DNA of 64,000 nt. Origin: Bradyrhizobium sp. CCBAU 53340. GTDB taxonomy: Bacteria; Pseudomonadota; Alphaproteobacteria; Rhizobiales; Xanthobacteraceae. The notes below the pieces were generated by a model. It saw nothing but the letters and a program-made list of their open reading frames with translations, was not told the DNA's origin and did no database searches. Numbering within the stretch: the first letter of the stretch is position 1; each line of letters starts with the position of its first letter. Shown one piece after another: positions 1-8,841 of the stretch. The DNA is taken from positions 868,001 through 932,000 of the forward strand of contig NZ_CP030055.1 of NCBI RefSeq assembly GCF_015291645.1, in the 5' to 3' direction. The position numbers were made by a program, and so were the translations under genes.

Positions 1-476
1 AGCGTCTTGCCATCACGGACAACATGACCGCGGCCGATCTGCACGATCGCCTCTCCCGTCTCGGTGCCGACCTGATGGTGCGCGCGATGGCGGCGCTCGA
101 CCGCGGCGGGCTGCAGCTGAAGAAGCAGAGCGAGGACGGCGTCACCTACGCTGCCAAGATCGACAAGGCCGAGGCGCGGATCGACTGGAGCAAGCCTGCG
201 CACGCGGTGCTGCGCCATATCCACGGTCTTTCGCCGTTTCCCGGTGCCTGGACCGAACTCTCAGGCGTCAACGAAAATGCGCGCGTCAAAATCCTGCGCT
301 GTGAGCTTGCGAAGGGATCGGGAGAGCCGGGCACGGTGCTGGATCATCAGCTCACTATCGCGTGCGGCGAGGGCGCCATACGCATTCTCGAGCTTCAGCG
401 CGAAGGCAAGGCGCGGATGCCGGCCACTGACTTCCTGCGCGGCGTGAAGGTTGAGCCGCCGATGCGGCTGGTCTGA
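1..476 (+). CDS. fmt: methionyl-tRNA formyltransferase, C-terminal part (5' end outside window)
   Basis: Transfers a formyl group from 10-formyl-tetrahydrofolate to the amino group of Met-tRNA(fMet) in the cytoplasm, making the initiator tRNA. The frame is open from the first bases of the window (before the internal ATG at 24) and reads [17 protein letters not shown], typical of the end of the catalytic domain. It is followed by the C-terminal OB-fold that binds tRNA, with the conserved LSPFPGAW near the middle of the visible part. About 157 residues are visible of roughly 310 expected. The stop TGA overlaps the truA start by one base (TGATG), so translation is probably coupled. In many bacteria def and fmt are adjacent upstream, but that part is not visible here. 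Confidence 0.93.
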   Translation, partial: RLAITDNMTAADLHDRLSRLGADLMVRAMAALDRGGLQLKKQSEDGVTYAAKIDKAEARIDWSKPAHAVLRHIHGLSPFPGAWTELSGVNENARVKILRCELAKGSGEPGTVLDHQLTIACGEGAIRILELQREGKARMPATDFLRGVKVEPPMRLV

Positions 477-1213
477 TGCCCCGCTACAAGCTCACCATCG
501 AATATGACGGCGCGCCGTTCTTCGGCTGGCAGATCCAGGACACGCTGCCGTCGGTGCAGGGCGCGTTGGAAGCAGCCGTGAAGGCGATGACCGGTGCCGA
601 TTTGCGCGTGCACGGCGCCGGCCGCACCGATGCCGGTGTGCATGCGCGCGGCCAGGTCGCGCATGTCGATGTCGAGAAGCAGTTTCCACCTGGACGCTTT
701 CGCGATGGGTTGAACGCGCATCTGCGCCCGCATCCGATCGCGGTGCTCGAGGCCGAGATCGTGCCCGATACGTTCGAGGCGCGCTTCTCGGCGGTGAAAC
801 GCCACTACCGCTACCGCGTCATCAACACCCGCGCCAATCTCGCGCTCGACGTCGGCCACGCCTGGCGCGTGCCGCGCCGGCTCGATGCCGACGCCATGCA
901 TGCCGCCGCTCAGCGCCTGCTCGGCAAGCATGATTTCACGACCTTTCGCGACACCGAGTGCCAGGCCAAGTCGCCGGAGAAGACGCTCGATCAGCTCGAC
1001 GTCACGCGCGACGGCCGCGAGATCATCATCGTCACCTCGGCGCGCTCGTTCCTGCACAGCCAGGTGCGCTCGATGGTGGGATCGCTGGTCTGGGTCGGCG
1101 AGGGACGCTGGACCGCGGACGATCTCTCCGCAGCGCTCGCCGCCCGCAACCGCGCCGCCTGCGGCATCGTCGCGCCGCCGGAAGGGCTGTATCTGATAAA
1201 GGTGGATTATTGA
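476..1213 (+). CDS. truA: tRNA pseudouridine(38-40) synthase TruA
   Basis: Isomerises uridines at positions 38-40 in the anticodon arm of many tRNAs to pseudouridine. The 245-residue protein has the usual family length. It opens with [16 protein letters not shown] and carries the catalytic block [12 protein letters not shown], with the nucleophilic Asp at about residue 52. The second half carries YRYRVIN and [12 protein letters not shown], both typical of TruA. Its ATG overlaps the fmt stop by one base, which also decides the start. It is the last plus-strand gene before a long minus-strand block; a palindromic repeat separates it from the convergent dapE. Confidence 0.96.
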   Translation: MPRYKLTIEYDGAPFFGWQIQDTLPSVQGALEAAVKAMTGADLRVHGAGRTDAGVHARGQVAHVDVEKQFPPGRFRDGLNAHLRPHPIAVLEAEIVPDTFEARFSAVKRHYRYRVINTRANLALDVGHAWRVPRRLDADAMHAAAQRLLGKHDFTTFRDTECQAKSPEKTLDQLDVTRDGREIIIVTSARSFLHSQVRSMVGSLVWVGEGRWTADDLSAALAARNRAACGIVAPPEGLYLIKVDY

Positions 1214-1256
1214 GGTACGTGTGCGCGTCGAAAGCGCGCTCTCGCCACACACTTGG

Positions 1257-1362
1257 TGTCATGCCCCGGCTTGACCGGGGCATCCAGTACGCCGCGGCCT
1301 CTCGGTTCTATCACAATCGTTTCGGAGTACTGGATCGCCCGGTCAAGCCGGGCGATGACAGC
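1257..1362. repeat. GC-rich palindromic intergenic repeat (copy 1)
   Basis: Imperfect inverted repeat of about 106 bases between the convergent truA and dapE genes. Outer arms contain CCCCGGCTTGACCGGGGC and CGCCCGGTCAAGCCGGGCG, each a small hairpin in itself, and inner arms CCAGTAC/GTACTGG. It shares the core CCAGTACGCCGCGGC with the copy at 4375-4476. It could act as a bidirectional terminator, but no T-run is present. Confidence 0.75.
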
Positions 1363-1386
1363 GGAATGCTTGGCGAAGACTGCGCC

Positions 1387-2553
1387 CTACCCAAAATACC
1401 GCGTCAGTATCCCGCGATACACCTTGGTCAGCTTCTCCAGATCCGTCACCGGCACGCGCTCGTTGATCTGGTGCATGGTCTGGCCGACCAGGCCGAATTC
1501 GATCACTGGGCAATAGCTCGAGATGAAACGGGCATCCGAGGTGCCGCCTGAGGTCGACAGCTCAGGCTTGCGGCCCGTCACCTCTTCGATCGCCGACACC
1601 GCAAGGTCAGTGAACGGGCCCGGCTTGGTCACGAATACGTTGGAGTTCGATGGCTCCCAGACGATGCGGGCCTTGATGCGGTTGCCGCAGGCTTTGGCGA
1701 GGCGCGCCTCGACCAGCTCGCGCAAGGATGCTTGCGTATGGTTGTCGTTGTAGCGGATGTTGAATCTGGCGCGGGCCTCGCCGGGGATGACGTTGAACGC
1801 CTTGTTGCCGACGTCGACCGAGACGAATTCCAGATTGGAGGCCTGGAACTGCGCGCTGCCGTTGTCGAGCGGCTCGTCCGAGATCGCCACGATCAACCGC
1901 GAAATATCCGGCACGGGGTTGGCCGCGCGGTGCGGATAGGCCACATGGCCTTGCACGCCGTCGACGACGAGCGTGCCCGATTGCGAGCCGCGGCGGCCGA
2001 CCTTGATGGTGTCGCCGAGGGTCTCGACATTGGAGGGCTCGCCGAGAACGCAATGGTCGAACTGCTCGCCGCGCTCCGCGGCCCATTTCAACAGCTTGAT
2101 GGTGCCGTTGATCGAGACGTCTTCCTCGTCACCGGTGATCAGGAACGAGATCGAGCCGGTCCCGTCCGCGCGCGGTTTGCCGCCGTTGGCGGCGAGATGC
2201 TCCAGCACGGCGGCGACCGAGCAGGCGATGCCGCCCTTCATGTCGACCGCGCCGCGGCCGTGCAGGAAGCCGTCCTTGACCTCGCCCGAGAACGCGCCGA
2301 CGCTCCAGGCGCTCTCGTCGCCGGGCGGCACCACGTCGGTGTGGCCGGCAAAGGTGATGTGCGGGCCGTCGGTGCCGATCCGCGCATAGAGATTGTCGAC
2401 GTCGGCGGTGCCGTCCTCGCTGAAGGTCACGCGGTGGCAAGTGAAGCCGGCCGCGCTCAGCGCCTTCTCGAGCACGCCGAGCGCACCGGCGTCTTCAGGG
2501 GTTACTGACGGGCAGCGGATGAGGTCGCGGGCAATGGAGAGAGCATCGGTCAT
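1387..2553 (-). CDS. dapE: succinyl-diaminopimelate desuccinylase
   Basis: Hydrolyses N-succinyl-LL-2,6-diaminopimelate to LL-diaminopimelate and succinate, the step after DapD/DapC in the succinylase route to lysine and peptidoglycan. At 388 residues it matches the M20 peptidase family DapE. Metal-binding residues are visible as [12 protein letters not shown] (His71, Asp73 just before the catalytic cleft), RGAVDMKGG (bridging Asp104) and TGDEED (general base/ligand Glu143-144). A late His lies in [14 protein letters not shown]. Start is ATG at 2553 with a GGGG-rich stretch upstream. dapD lies about 0.9 kb upstream on the same strand, separated by a DUF805 gene, so the pathway genes are clustered but probably not in one tight operon. 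Confidence 0.96.
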   Translation of the reverse strand: MTDALSIARDLIRCPSVTPEDAGALGVLEKALSAAGFTCHRVTFSEDGTADVDNLYARIGTDGPHITFAGHTDVVPPGDESAWSVGAFSGEVKDGFLHGRGAVDMKGGIACSVAAVLEHLAANGGKPRADGTGSISFLITGDEEDVSINGTIKLLKWAAERGEQFDHCVLGEPSNVETLGDTIKVGRRGSQSGTLVVDGVQGHVAYPHRAANPVPDISRLIVAISDEPLDNGSAQFQASNLEFVSVDVGNKAFNVIPGEARARFNIRYNDNHTQASLRELVEARLAKACGNRIKARIVWEPSNSNVFVTKPGPFTDLAVSAIEEVTGRKPELSTSGGTSDARFISSYCPVIEFGLVGQTMHQINERVPVTDLEKLTKVYRGILTRYFG

Positions 2554-2621
2554 GAGCCCCGCTTAACATGCATGCCGCCGGGTGGGCTAGCGCTGGGCGG
2601 CACGAATTCGAGCTCGCGGCT

Positions 2622-3200
2622 CTAGTCCCAACTTTTCGCAGGAGGCGTGGCCGATGCCGAACTGTCCTCGATCTCGAGGAGCGGATCAGGACCGAACCGG
2701 TTGTGGCCCGAGGTGCCGGGCCGGCAGAACATTTCGACGAGGCCCCATAGCCACAGGAGCGCGGCGGTCAGGGTGAAGGGAAGCATCCAGGAGGAGTTAG
2801 GCAGCAGGTCCGAGAACTGGCTGAACAGGCCGGGCATGAAGAAGAACGGAACGATCCACCAGCCGCTCCTGTCGCGATCATGCAATCGTTTGATCGCCGT
2901 CGCGAGATAGATCCAGAAGAACAACGCCATGCCCGACGCTTTGAGGATCGAGGTCGCCAGATCGGCGGCCAGCGAGTGGGAGGCGCGGGGATCGACCAGT
3001 TTGAAGAGGTCGTCGAGACCGAAGTCGAAATCGAGCTCGATGCCGAGCTTTAAGGTGGACCTCGTCCCTCCGAGAATTCCGATGATCTGACCGGCGATCT
3101 CCAGCAAGCCCGCCAGCAGCGCGACGATCAACAGCGCCTGCCACAGCAAAGCGCGGTTGATGCGGCCGTCGAAACGGAAGAGATACCAGGTCCAGTCCAT
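2622..3200 (-). CDS. DUF805 membrane protein
   Basis: Predicted inner-membrane protein of 192 residues with the DUF805 signature: an opening MDWTWYLFRFDGRINRALLW, then hydrophobic segments at about 17-38, 85-110 and 125-150, and the family motif AIKRLHDRDRSGWW. The function of DUF805 proteins is not established. The frame stays open for 44 more codons upstream, but those codons run into a palindromic repeat; the ATG at 3200 has GGAG eight bases upstream and begins the conserved domain, so it was chosen. It sits between dapD and dapE on the same strand. Confidence 0.85.
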   Translation of the reverse strand: MDWTWYLFRFDGRINRALLWQALLIVALLAGLLEIAGQIIGILGGTRSTLKLGIELDFDFGLDDLFKLVDPRASHSLAADLATSILKASGMALFFWIYLATAIKRLHDRDRSGWWIVPFFFMPGLFSQFSDLLPNSSWMLPFTLTAALLWLWGLVEMFCRPGTSGHNRFGPDPLLEIEDSSASATPPAKSWD

Positions 3201-3283
3201 GCGAAAGGCTCCGGGCGGGAGGCGCCGCCCGAAGATTGGTCGCGATGGAGGGAGGGTGGGTTCGATCGGGCTATCCGACCGAC

Positions 3284-3421
3284 CCGTCATCCTGAGGCGC
3301 GCGCTCGGCGGCGCGTCTGCGCCGTCGAGCAAGCCTCGAAGGATGAGCGGCCGAGATGCAGCCGCAGCCGGGCCGTCGCCCTTCGAGGGCCGCCGAAGAG
3401 GCGGCCACCTCAGGGTGACGG
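3284..3421. repeat. palindromic intergenic repeat, CCTCAGGGTGACGG type
   Basis: About 138 bases between dapD and the DUF805 gene. The ends GTCATCCTGAGG and CCTCAGGGTGACGG are inverted copies, and internal small inverted repeats include CTCGAAGGATGAG and the GGCCGCC block. This belongs to a second repeat family, distinct in sequence from the CCGGGC(A/G)TGAC copies elsewhere in the window. It overlaps the open extension of the DUF805 frame, which is therefore unlikely to be translated. Confidence 0.65.
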
Positions 3422-3443
3422 TGAGGACGTCTGGTTCGTGGTC

Positions 3444-4289
3444 TTAATCCCGCAGCAGCTCGTTGATGCTGGTCTTCGACCGCGTGCGCTCGTCGACGCG
3501 CTTGACGATCACGGCGCAGGCGGTGCTCGGGCCGATCTGGCCGTTCTTCATCGGCTTGCCGGGCAGCGCGCCGGGCACCACCACCGAATATTCCGGCACC
3601 TCGCCCATGAAGATTTCGCCGGTCTCGCGGTCGACGATCTTGGTCGAGGCGCCCAGGAACACGCCCATCGCCAGCACCGCGCCCTTGCGCACGATGACAC
3701 CTTCGGCGACCTCGGAACGTGCGCCGATGAAGCAATCGTCCTCGATGATCACGGGCTCGGCCTGCAGCGGCTCGAGCACGCCGCCGATGCCGGCGCCGCC
3801 GGAGATGTGGACGCGCTTGCCAATCTGCGCGCAGGAGCCGACGGTGGCCCAGGTGTCGACCATGGTGCTTTCATCGACATAGGCGCCGAGATTGACGAAG
3901 GACGGCATCAGCACGACGTTCTTGGCGATGAAGGCCGAGCGGCGCACCACGGCGCCCGGCACGGCGCGGAAGCCGGCGTCGCGAAAACGGTTCGGGCCCC
4001 AGCCTTCGAATTTCGAGGGCACCTTGTCCCACCAGTTGGCCTGGCCAGGTCCGCCGGGAATGACGTCCATGTCGTTGAGGCGGAAGGAGAGCAGCACGGC
4101 CTTCTTCAGCCACTGATTGACCTTCCACTTGCCGTCAGCGCCGCGCTCGGCAACGCGCGCCTCGCCCTTGTCCAGAATCTCCAGCGACTGGTTCACGGCG
4201 TCGCGGACCTCGCCCTTGGTCGAGGTCGAGATGCCGTCACGCGCCTCGAAAGCGCTGTTGATGGTGGATTCCAGGGCGGACAGGGACAT
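3444..4289 (-). CDS. dapD: 2,3,4,5-tetrahydropyridine-2,6-dicarboxylate N-succinyltransferase
   Basis: Succinyl-CoA-dependent acylation of tetrahydrodipicolinate, committing it to the succinylase branch of lysine/diaminopimelate synthesis. The 281-residue length is that of proteobacterial DapD. An alpha-helical N-terminal domain (about 1-100) is followed by a left-handed beta-helix built from hexapeptide repeats, visible as [35 protein letters not shown] and [17 protein letters not shown]. The C-terminal end carries [12 protein letters not shown]. Start ATG at 4289 is preceded by GAGGAAAT. It is on the same strand as dapE, the enzyme acting two steps later. Confidence 0.97.
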   Translation of the reverse strand: MSLSALESTINSAFEARDGISTSTKGEVRDAVNQSLEILDKGEARVAERGADGKWKVNQWLKKAVLLSFRLNDMDVIPGGPGQANWWDKVPSKFEGWGPNRFRDAGFRAVPGAVVRRSAFIAKNVVLMPSFVNLGAYVDESTMVDTWATVGSCAQIGKRVHISGGAGIGGVLEPLQAEPVIIEDDCFIGARSEVAEGVIVRKGAVLAMGVFLGASTKIVDRETGEIFMGEVPEYSVVVPGALPGKPMKNGQIGPSTACAVIVKRVDERTRSKTSINELLRD

Positions 4290-4374
4290 CGGGATTTCCT
4301 CTTCGGATCAGGGAATTTTGCTGGATTGGGGCGCTTTTTCGGGATTTGGGCTAGGGGAGTCAAGCTTGGTTCGC

Positions 4375-4476
4375 TGTCATCACCCGCGAAAGCGGGTGAT
4401 CCAGTACGCCGCGGCGGTCGTGATAAATCGAGATGGCGGTGATTACTGGATACCCCGCCTTCGCGGGGTATGACGG
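4375..4476. repeat. GC-rich palindromic intergenic repeat (copy 2)
   Basis: About 100 bases directly upstream of dapD and ending at the stop of the HAD gene. The outer half-hairpins are CACCCGCGAAAGCGGGTG and TACCCCGCCTTCGCGGGGTA, and the inner arms CCAGTAC and TACTGG match copy 1. The shared interior CCAGTACGCCGCGGC with copy 1, alongside different outer hairpins, suggests the ends are exchanged between family members. Confidence 0.75.
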
Positions 4477-5172
4477 CTATCTAGGGTGCGACAACCCGGC
4501 CAAAAACCCCGCCAGATCGTCCGTGACGTGATCGACGTGAGCGGCGTCGCGCCCTTCCAGTTCCCAGTCCTCGCGCACCACTTCCCTTGTGCCATCGGGC
4601 ACCACCAGCACCGTAGTCATGCCGAGCTCGTGCGGAACGGTGAGGTTGCGCGCGAGGTCTTCGAACATGGCGGCGCGGGTGGGATCGACCGAATGGTCCG
4701 AGAGGAATTTGCGATAGGTCTGCGGCGCCGGCTTCGGCTCGAATTCGGCGGCGATGATGTCGAATACGCCGTCGAAATGCGTGGCCAGGCCAAGCCGCGC
4801 CAGTACCGCATCGACATGGTCGACCGAGCCGTTGGTCAGGATCAGCTTGCGTCCCGGCAGCTTTGTGATGGCAGCGCCGAGCGCCGGGTTCGGCTCGAGC
4901 GGCGAATGATCGATCTTGTGCACGTAAGCGAGATAGTCGTCGGCGTGCACGCCATGCAGGGTCATCATACCGCGCATGGTGGTGCCGAAGCGCCGGTAAT
5001 AATCCTTCTGGATGTTGCGTGCTTCTGCGGGCGTCACGTTCAGCCAGTTGCACACGAACTCGCCGATCCTGGCGTCGACCTGCTGCCACAGGTTGACGTG
5101 ATGCGGATAGAGCGTGTTGTCGAGATCGAACACCCAGGTGTCGACGTGGGCGAAGGCGCGGGGTTGGGTCAT
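4477..5172 (-). CDS. HAD-family pyrimidine 5'-nucleotidase-like hydrolase
   Basis: Cytoplasmic haloacid-dehalogenase-type phosphatase of 231 residues. Motif I is VFDLDNTLYP (nucleophile Asp16, acid Asp18), motif II the Thr in LTNGSVDH near residue 112, motif III the Lys in EPKPAPQTY, and motif IV FEDLARN. The DNTLYP variant and overall length fit the pyrimidine 5'-nucleotidase (SDT1/YjjG-like) subfamily, which dephosphorylates UMP/CMP or damaged nucleotides; the exact substrate is not shown by sequence. The start ATG at 5172 immediately precedes the motif I strand. It is flanked by palindromic repeats on both sides and is probably transcribed alone. Confidence 0.85.
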   Translation of the reverse strand: MTQPRAFAHVDTWVFDLDNTLYPHHVNLWQQVDARIGEFVCNWLNVTPAEARNIQKDYYRRFGTTMRGMMTLHGVHADDYLAYVHKIDHSPLEPNPALGAAITKLPGRKLILTNGSVDHVDAVLARLGLATHFDGVFDIIAAEFEPKPAPQTYRKFLSDHSVDPTRAAMFEDLARNLTVPHELGMTTVLVVPDGTREVVREDWELEGRDAAHVDHVTDDLAGFLAGLSHPR

Positions 5173-5216
5173 TTCAATACTCTATCTTCTACACGCAAAC
5201 GTCGCCCATTCTCCGC

Positions 5217-5350
5217 TGTCGTCCCGGACAAGCGAAGCGCAGATCTGGGACCCATAACCCCAGGGAGGGGTTTTGCGAAGACGCGTAGTTGGCATCGCGC
5301 GCCATAACTCGGTCCTGTGGTAATGGGTCCCCACCTTCGCGGGGACGACA
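5217..5350. repeat. GC-rich palindromic intergenic repeat (copy 3)
   Basis: About 134 bases in the gap between the HAD gene and the DUF1036 gene. It opens TGTCGTCCCGG, contains the inverted CCATAACCCCAGG and closes CCTTCGCGGGGACGACA, so that the ends pair as GTCGTCCC/GGGGACGAC. Same general design as copies 1 and 2 with a diverged middle. Confidence 0.7.
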
Positions 5351-5372
5351 CCGGTGTTTGTGGGCGCCACCA

Positions 5373-6359
5373 TCACGGCAACGCAAACCGCAGTGTCTTG
5401 CCACCGCTCGACATGTCCACCGCGCCAAATCCCGTCGCAGCAAATCCGCGGGCACCGCAATCGGTCTGCTCATTGGTCTCGAACTTGGTTTCGCGCGTGC
5501 AGAGCTGCTTATCGCCGCCCCAGTTCAGCGGCTTGTCCTTCAGCTTGATGGCGCGGTTGTCGCTATCGACGGCTTCCGCGAAGCTGAAGATCTGCTTTGG
5601 CTGGCCGGTCACATCGGGATGCAGGCAGGTCTTGGGATCGATGCGATACCAGCCGCGGCTGGTCACCGATTTGCCGTCGTCGGTCGCGACCGCCGCCATC
5701 ACCTTGTGCGGCGTGTCGTTGCACCAGGTGAGCCCGGTCGTGGACGGCGTCTGCGCCGCTTCGACCATGGTCTTGAAAAAAGTCGGCGAGTTGGCCGCGT
5801 CGGAGGAAAGCCCCCGGCTCTTCAGGAAAGCAGCGAGGGCGGCTTGCGTCTTCGGTCCGTCGACGCCATCGATCGCGCCGACGTCGTAGCCTGCAATCAC
5901 CAGCAGCCGCTGGATGCCGGCGAGCCGCGCCTGCTCGTCGTCATATTCGGAATCCTCGGCGAGATAGGCGACGAGATTGCCGTCGTCGCCTTGCGTCGGC
6001 ATGATCTGGGTAAAGGGAGCCTGCGTCTGGCCGCTGCGGCACTGCCGCGCGGCCGCGATGACGAAATTGTCCCGTGCCACGCACAGCATATCGTTGCCGT
6101 TCTGCGGGATCGGCGAGGAGCCGTAGACGCCGAGCGCACGGGCGTTGAGCAGGATTCGGTCGGCGGTGAGCGTGCCCTGCACCACCACGCGGCAGCTGGC
6201 CGGATCGATCCTGAACCAGCCGCGCGTCGCGGTCGCCGCCTTGTCATCGATGCCGATCGCGGCCTCGACGACATAGGACATGCGGTTGCAGATCTTCAGA
6301 TCAGCGAAGGCCGGCGCGGAGGAGAAGAAGAACGAGACGACCGCGGCCGGTAGCGTCAT
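5373..6359 (-). CDS. secreted DUF1036 protein with internal peptidoglycan-binding-like segment
   Basis: Exported protein of 328 residues with a signal peptide at 1-19 (MTLPAAVVSFFFSSAPAFA). Two DUF1036 domains are visible: about 20-115, starting DLKICNRMSYVVEAAIG, and about 205-320, starting GLTWCNDTPHKVMAAV. Each contains the family's RGW(F/Y)RIDP segment. Between them (about 140-185) is a short PGBD-like segment, IQRLLVIAGYDVGAIDGVDG, of the type that binds cell wall. DUF1036 has no established function; an envelope role is inferred. The frame stays open for 53 codons upstream, but these translate a palindromic repeat (MAGLVPAIHG...), so the ATG at 6359 before the signal peptide is the likely start. 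Cysteines are paired within each domain. Confidence 0.85.
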   Translation of the reverse strand: MTLPAAVVSFFFSSAPAFADLKICNRMSYVVEAAIGIDDKAATATRGWFRIDPASCRVVVQGTLTADRILLNARALGVYGSSPIPQNGNDMLCVARDNFVIAAARQCRSGQTQAPFTQIMPTQGDDGNLVAYLAEDSEYDDEQARLAGIQRLLVIAGYDVGAIDGVDGPKTQAALAAFLKSRGLSSDAANSPTFFKTMVEAAQTPSTTGLTWCNDTPHKVMAAVATDDGKSVTSRGWYRIDPKTCLHPDVTGQPKQIFSFAEAVDSDNRAIKLKDKPLNWGGDKQLCTRETKFETNEQTDCGARGFAATGFGAVDMSSGGKTLRFALP

Positions 6360-6406
6360 CAGGAAGCGGGTGAGGGGAGAGCGGTGATGTCCCCGAGCCC
6401 TCAATT

Positions 6407-6493
6407 CGTCATGCCCGGCCTTGTGCCGGGCATCCACGTTCTTGGTGTTGGACAAAAGGCCATGGATGGCCGGGACAAGCCCGGCCATGACGG
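6407..6493. repeat. GC-rich palindromic intergenic repeat (copy 4)
   Basis: About 87 bases between the DUF1036 gene and argB. The ends are CGTCATGCCCGGCC and GGCCATGACGG, with the internal half-hairpins GCCCGGCCTTGTGCCGGGC and GGCCGGGACAAGCCCGGCC. When translated on the minus strand it gives the MAGLVPAIHG-type peptide often seen as a spurious protein end in this lineage. Confidence 0.8.
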
Positions 6494-6514
6494 CTTTCTT
6501 TGTCCGCTCCTGCC

Positions 6515-7402
6515 TCACTTGTGGATCAGCGTTCCCGTGCCCTGGTTGGTGAAGAGCTCGAGCAGCACCGCGTGCTGCATCTTGCCGTCGATGATGACGA
6601 CACCCTCGACGCCCTGCTCCAGCGCGTAGATGCAGGTCTCGACCTTCGGGATCATGCCGCCGGAAATGGTGCCGTCGGCGATCAGTTTGCGGGCGTCCTT
6701 CACCGACAGCTGCGGGATCAGCTTCTTCGACTTGTCGAGCACGCCAGGCACGTCGGTGAGCAGCAGCAGGCGTTTTGCCTTCAGCGCGCCAGCGACAGCG
6801 CCCGCAAAAGTGTCGGCATTGATGTTCAGCGTCTGGCCCTCTTTCGAGGTCGCGAGCGGCGCCAGCACCGGGATCAGCTCATAGCCGATCAGCTGGTTGA
6901 GCAGCGTCAGATCGACCTTCTCGGGGTCGCCGACGAAGCCGAGATCGATTGCCTTCTCGATGTTCGAGTCCGGATCGATGATGGTGCGCGTCGTCTTCGA
7001 CGCCTTCACCATATTGCCATCCTTGCCGGAGAGCCCCACGGCCTTGCCGCCGGCCTCGTTGATGTAGCCGACGATCTGCTTGTTGACGGAGCCGGCGAGC
7101 ACCATCTCGACGATTTCGATGGTCGCGGCATCGGTGATGCGCAGGCCGGCTGCGAATTCCGAGACGATGCCGAGGCGCTTGAGCATGGTCGCGATCTGCG
7201 GCCCGCCGCCATGCACCACGACAGGATTGATCGCGGTCTGCTCGAGCAGCACGATGTCGCGGGCAAAATTCTTCGCCGTCTCCTCATCGCCCATGGCATG
7301 GCCGCCATATTTGATGACGATGGTTTCTTCGTCGTACTGCTGCATGTGCGGCAGCGCTTCGGACAGGATGCGGGCCTGGTCGAGCGGGGAGATTTCGGTC
7401 AT
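6515..7402 (-). CDS. argB: acetylglutamate kinase
   Basis: Phosphorylates N-acetyl-L-glutamate with ATP, the second step of arginine synthesis. From ATG at 7402 it encodes 295 residues, the normal size. Visible landmarks are the ATP-binding [12 protein letters not shown], the acetylglutamate-binding [18 protein letters not shown], the LTDVPGVLD loop and the late [13 protein letters not shown] 59-codon open extension upstream to 7579 runs through a palindromic repeat and is rejected. The extended N-terminal helix ([20 protein letters not shown]) resembles that of arginine-sensitive hexameric enzymes, so feedback inhibition by arginine is plausible but not proven. Confidence 0.96.
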   Translation of the reverse strand: MTEISPLDQARILSEALPHMQQYDEETIVIKYGGHAMGDEETAKNFARDIVLLEQTAINPVVVHGGGPQIATMLKRLGIVSEFAAGLRITDAATIEIVEMVLAGSVNKQIVGYINEAGGKAVGLSGKDGNMVKASKTTRTIIDPDSNIEKAIDLGFVGDPEKVDLTLLNQLIGYELIPVLAPLATSKEGQTLNINADTFAGAVAGALKAKRLLLLTDVPGVLDKSKKLIPQLSVKDARKLIADGTISGGMIPKVETCIYALEQGVEGVVIIDGKMQHAVLLELFTNQGTGTLIHK

Positions 7403-7481
7403 GAGGCGGATCTCGCTGGCGGGACTAACGCGGGTTCGCGTTCTATCCGATTGGCGGGCGAGGCGCAAAGTGGTGTTCGCT

Positions 7482-7645
7482 CTTACCCTCCCCTGGAGGG
7501 GGAGGGTCGGTCGCGCGAAGCGCGAGCGGGGTGGGGTGATCTCTCCACTCGGGCACCGCTTCTGCGGAACGACTGTCACCCCACCCCGCTACGCATTTCG
7601 CTTCGCTGCATGCGTAGCGACCCTCCCCCTCCAGGGGAGGGTAAG
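7482..7645. repeat. large palindromic repeat with perfect 28-bp outer arms
   Basis: About 164 bases between argB and the DUF423 gene. The outermost 28 bases at each end (7482-7509 and 7618-7645) are exact reverse complements built on CCCTCCCCTGGAGGGGGAGG. The interior carries a second inverted pair, GGGGTGGGGTGA and TCACCCCACCCC. This is a distinct family from the CCGGGC-TGAC repeats. As RNA it would form a very stable long hairpin on either strand. Confidence 0.85.
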
Positions 7646-7653
7646 ATGGAGCG

Positions 7654-8013
7654 TCACGTCTTCGCCACCATCGCCGCCAGCGTCAGCGCCAGCCAGCCCA
7701 AGATCATCACCGTTCCGCCTGATGGTGCCGCCATCGGAAACAGTGAATGCCCCGCATATTGCCGCAAGCTGAGGTCGCCCGCGAACAGCGCAGCGCCGAT
7801 CACGAAGCCGAACGCGGCGATCAGGCCTATTCCGCCGTGCAGAAGGCCGCGCGCGAGCAAGGCTGCCACCGCCAATATGGCAGTTGCATGAAACAGCAGC
7901 ATGGCGCTTGCGGAGGCAAGCCGGCTGGCGTCGGTGCCGTGGGCTGCGGCCGCGGCCAGCGCGACGCCGGCGGCGCCCATCAAGCCAGCGAGTGCAATCA
8001 GCAGGCGCGTCAT
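7654..8013 (-). CDS. DUF423 small membrane protein
   Basis: Predicted inner-membrane protein of 119 residues with four hydrophobic segments at roughly 4-24, 37-57, 62-82 and 95-115 and the AAAHGTDA segment after the first helix, which is characteristic of DUF423 (YgdD-like) proteins. No biochemical role is established for the family. Its start overlaps the engB stop by four bases, so it is translationally coupled to engB and very probably co-transcribed with it. Confidence 0.85.
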   Translation of the reverse strand: MTRLLIALAGLMGAAGVALAAAAAHGTDASRLASASAMLLFHATAILAVAALLARGLLHGGIGLIAAFGFVIGAALFAGDLSLRQYAGHSLFPMAAPSGGTVMILGWLALTLAAMVAKT

Positions 8014-8675
8014 TGCGCGCTCCGCTCTTCCAGCAGCTTGGCCATGGCGGCGCGCAGCTCGACCATGCCGGTCGACGAGCGCGACGAGGTCGCGATCACG
8101 TTCGGGAATGCGGCCGGATGCTTGGCGAGCGCGGCTTCCGTCTCGGTGATGCGCGATTGCAGCTCGGAAGCCTTCACCTGGTCGGCCTTGGTCAGCACGA
8201 TCTGGTAGCTGACGGCCGAGCGGTCGAGCGTCTTCAGCACTTCGAGATCGACATCCTTGAGGCCATGGCGTGCATCGATCAGCACGTAGACGCGCGCGAG
8301 CGAGGCGCGTCCCAGCAGGAATGTGTGGATCAGCTCGGTCCAGGACGCGACCTGGCTCTTCGGCGCCTTGGCATAGCCATAGCCGGGCATGTCGACGAGG
8401 CGGAGGTCGGTCTTTCCGGGGACCTCGAAGAAGATCAGCTCCTGGGTGCGGCCCGGCGTGTGCGAGGTGCGCGCCAGCGCATTACGGCCCGTCAGCGCAT
8501 TGATCAGACTCGACTTGCCGACGTTGGAGCGGCCGGCAAAGGCGATCTCCGGTCCCGCCATCGGCGGCAGCGTCTGGATCGAGGGCGAGGCCCAGATGAA
8601 CTGCCAGTCGCGGGCGAACAGCTTGCGCCCGGCTTCGATCAGCTTCGCATCTTTGTCGTCGGTCTTGTCGTTCAT
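8010..8675 (-). CDS. engB: ribosome biogenesis GTPase YsxC/EngB
   Basis: Essential TRAFAC-class GTPase that acts in large-subunit ribosome assembly. In its 221 residues, G1 is GRSNVGKSS, G2 lies around TSHTPGRTQ, G3 is DMPGYGYAKAP and G4 is LTKADQVK. The alphaproteobacterial N-terminal extension (about 45 residues before the P-loop) is present. It lies downstream of yidC, separated by a palindromic repeat, and overlaps the DUF423 gene by four bases. The order rpmH-rnpA-yidC-engB-argB is a conserved neighbourhood in this group. Confidence 0.95.
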   Translation of the reverse strand: MNDKTDDKDAKLIEAGRKLFARDWQFIWASPSIQTLPPMAGPEIAFAGRSNVGKSSLINALTGRNALARTSHTPGRTQELIFFEVPGKTDLRLVDMPGYGYAKAPKSQVASWTELIHTFLLGRASLARVYVLIDARHGLKDVDLEVLKTLDRSAVSYQIVLTKADQVKASELQSRITETEAALAKHPAAFPNVIATSSRSSTGMVELRAAMAKLLEERSAQ

Positions 8676-8695
8676 CCGACCGGTCTATCCTCTCG

Positions 8696-8815
8696 TTATG
8701 GCCGGGCAAAAGCGCGAAGCGCGTCTTCCCATTGAAATGTCCCGGCCATCCACGCCTGTCCGCAAGGCGCCCTCCTAAACGTGGATGCCCGGGACGAGCC
8801 CGGGCATGACGACGT
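8696..8815. repeat. GC-rich palindromic intergenic repeat (copy 5)
   Basis: About 120 bases between yidC and engB. Its ends are TTATGGCCGGGC and CCCGGGCATGACG, with the interior GGCCATCCACG facing CGTGGATGCC. Because it sits inside the yidC-engB transcription unit it would be present in the co-transcript, if one exists, and could terminate transcription or protect message ends. Confidence 0.75.
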
Positions 8816-8841
8816 AGAGGCAGTTGCGCTCGCAATGACGG

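Noticed and set aside
3438..4442. 334-codon open frame on the plus strand opposite dapD
   Set aside because: It mirrors dapD codon structure in GC-rich DNA and encodes a low-complexity His/Ala/Gly-rich product without a known fold.
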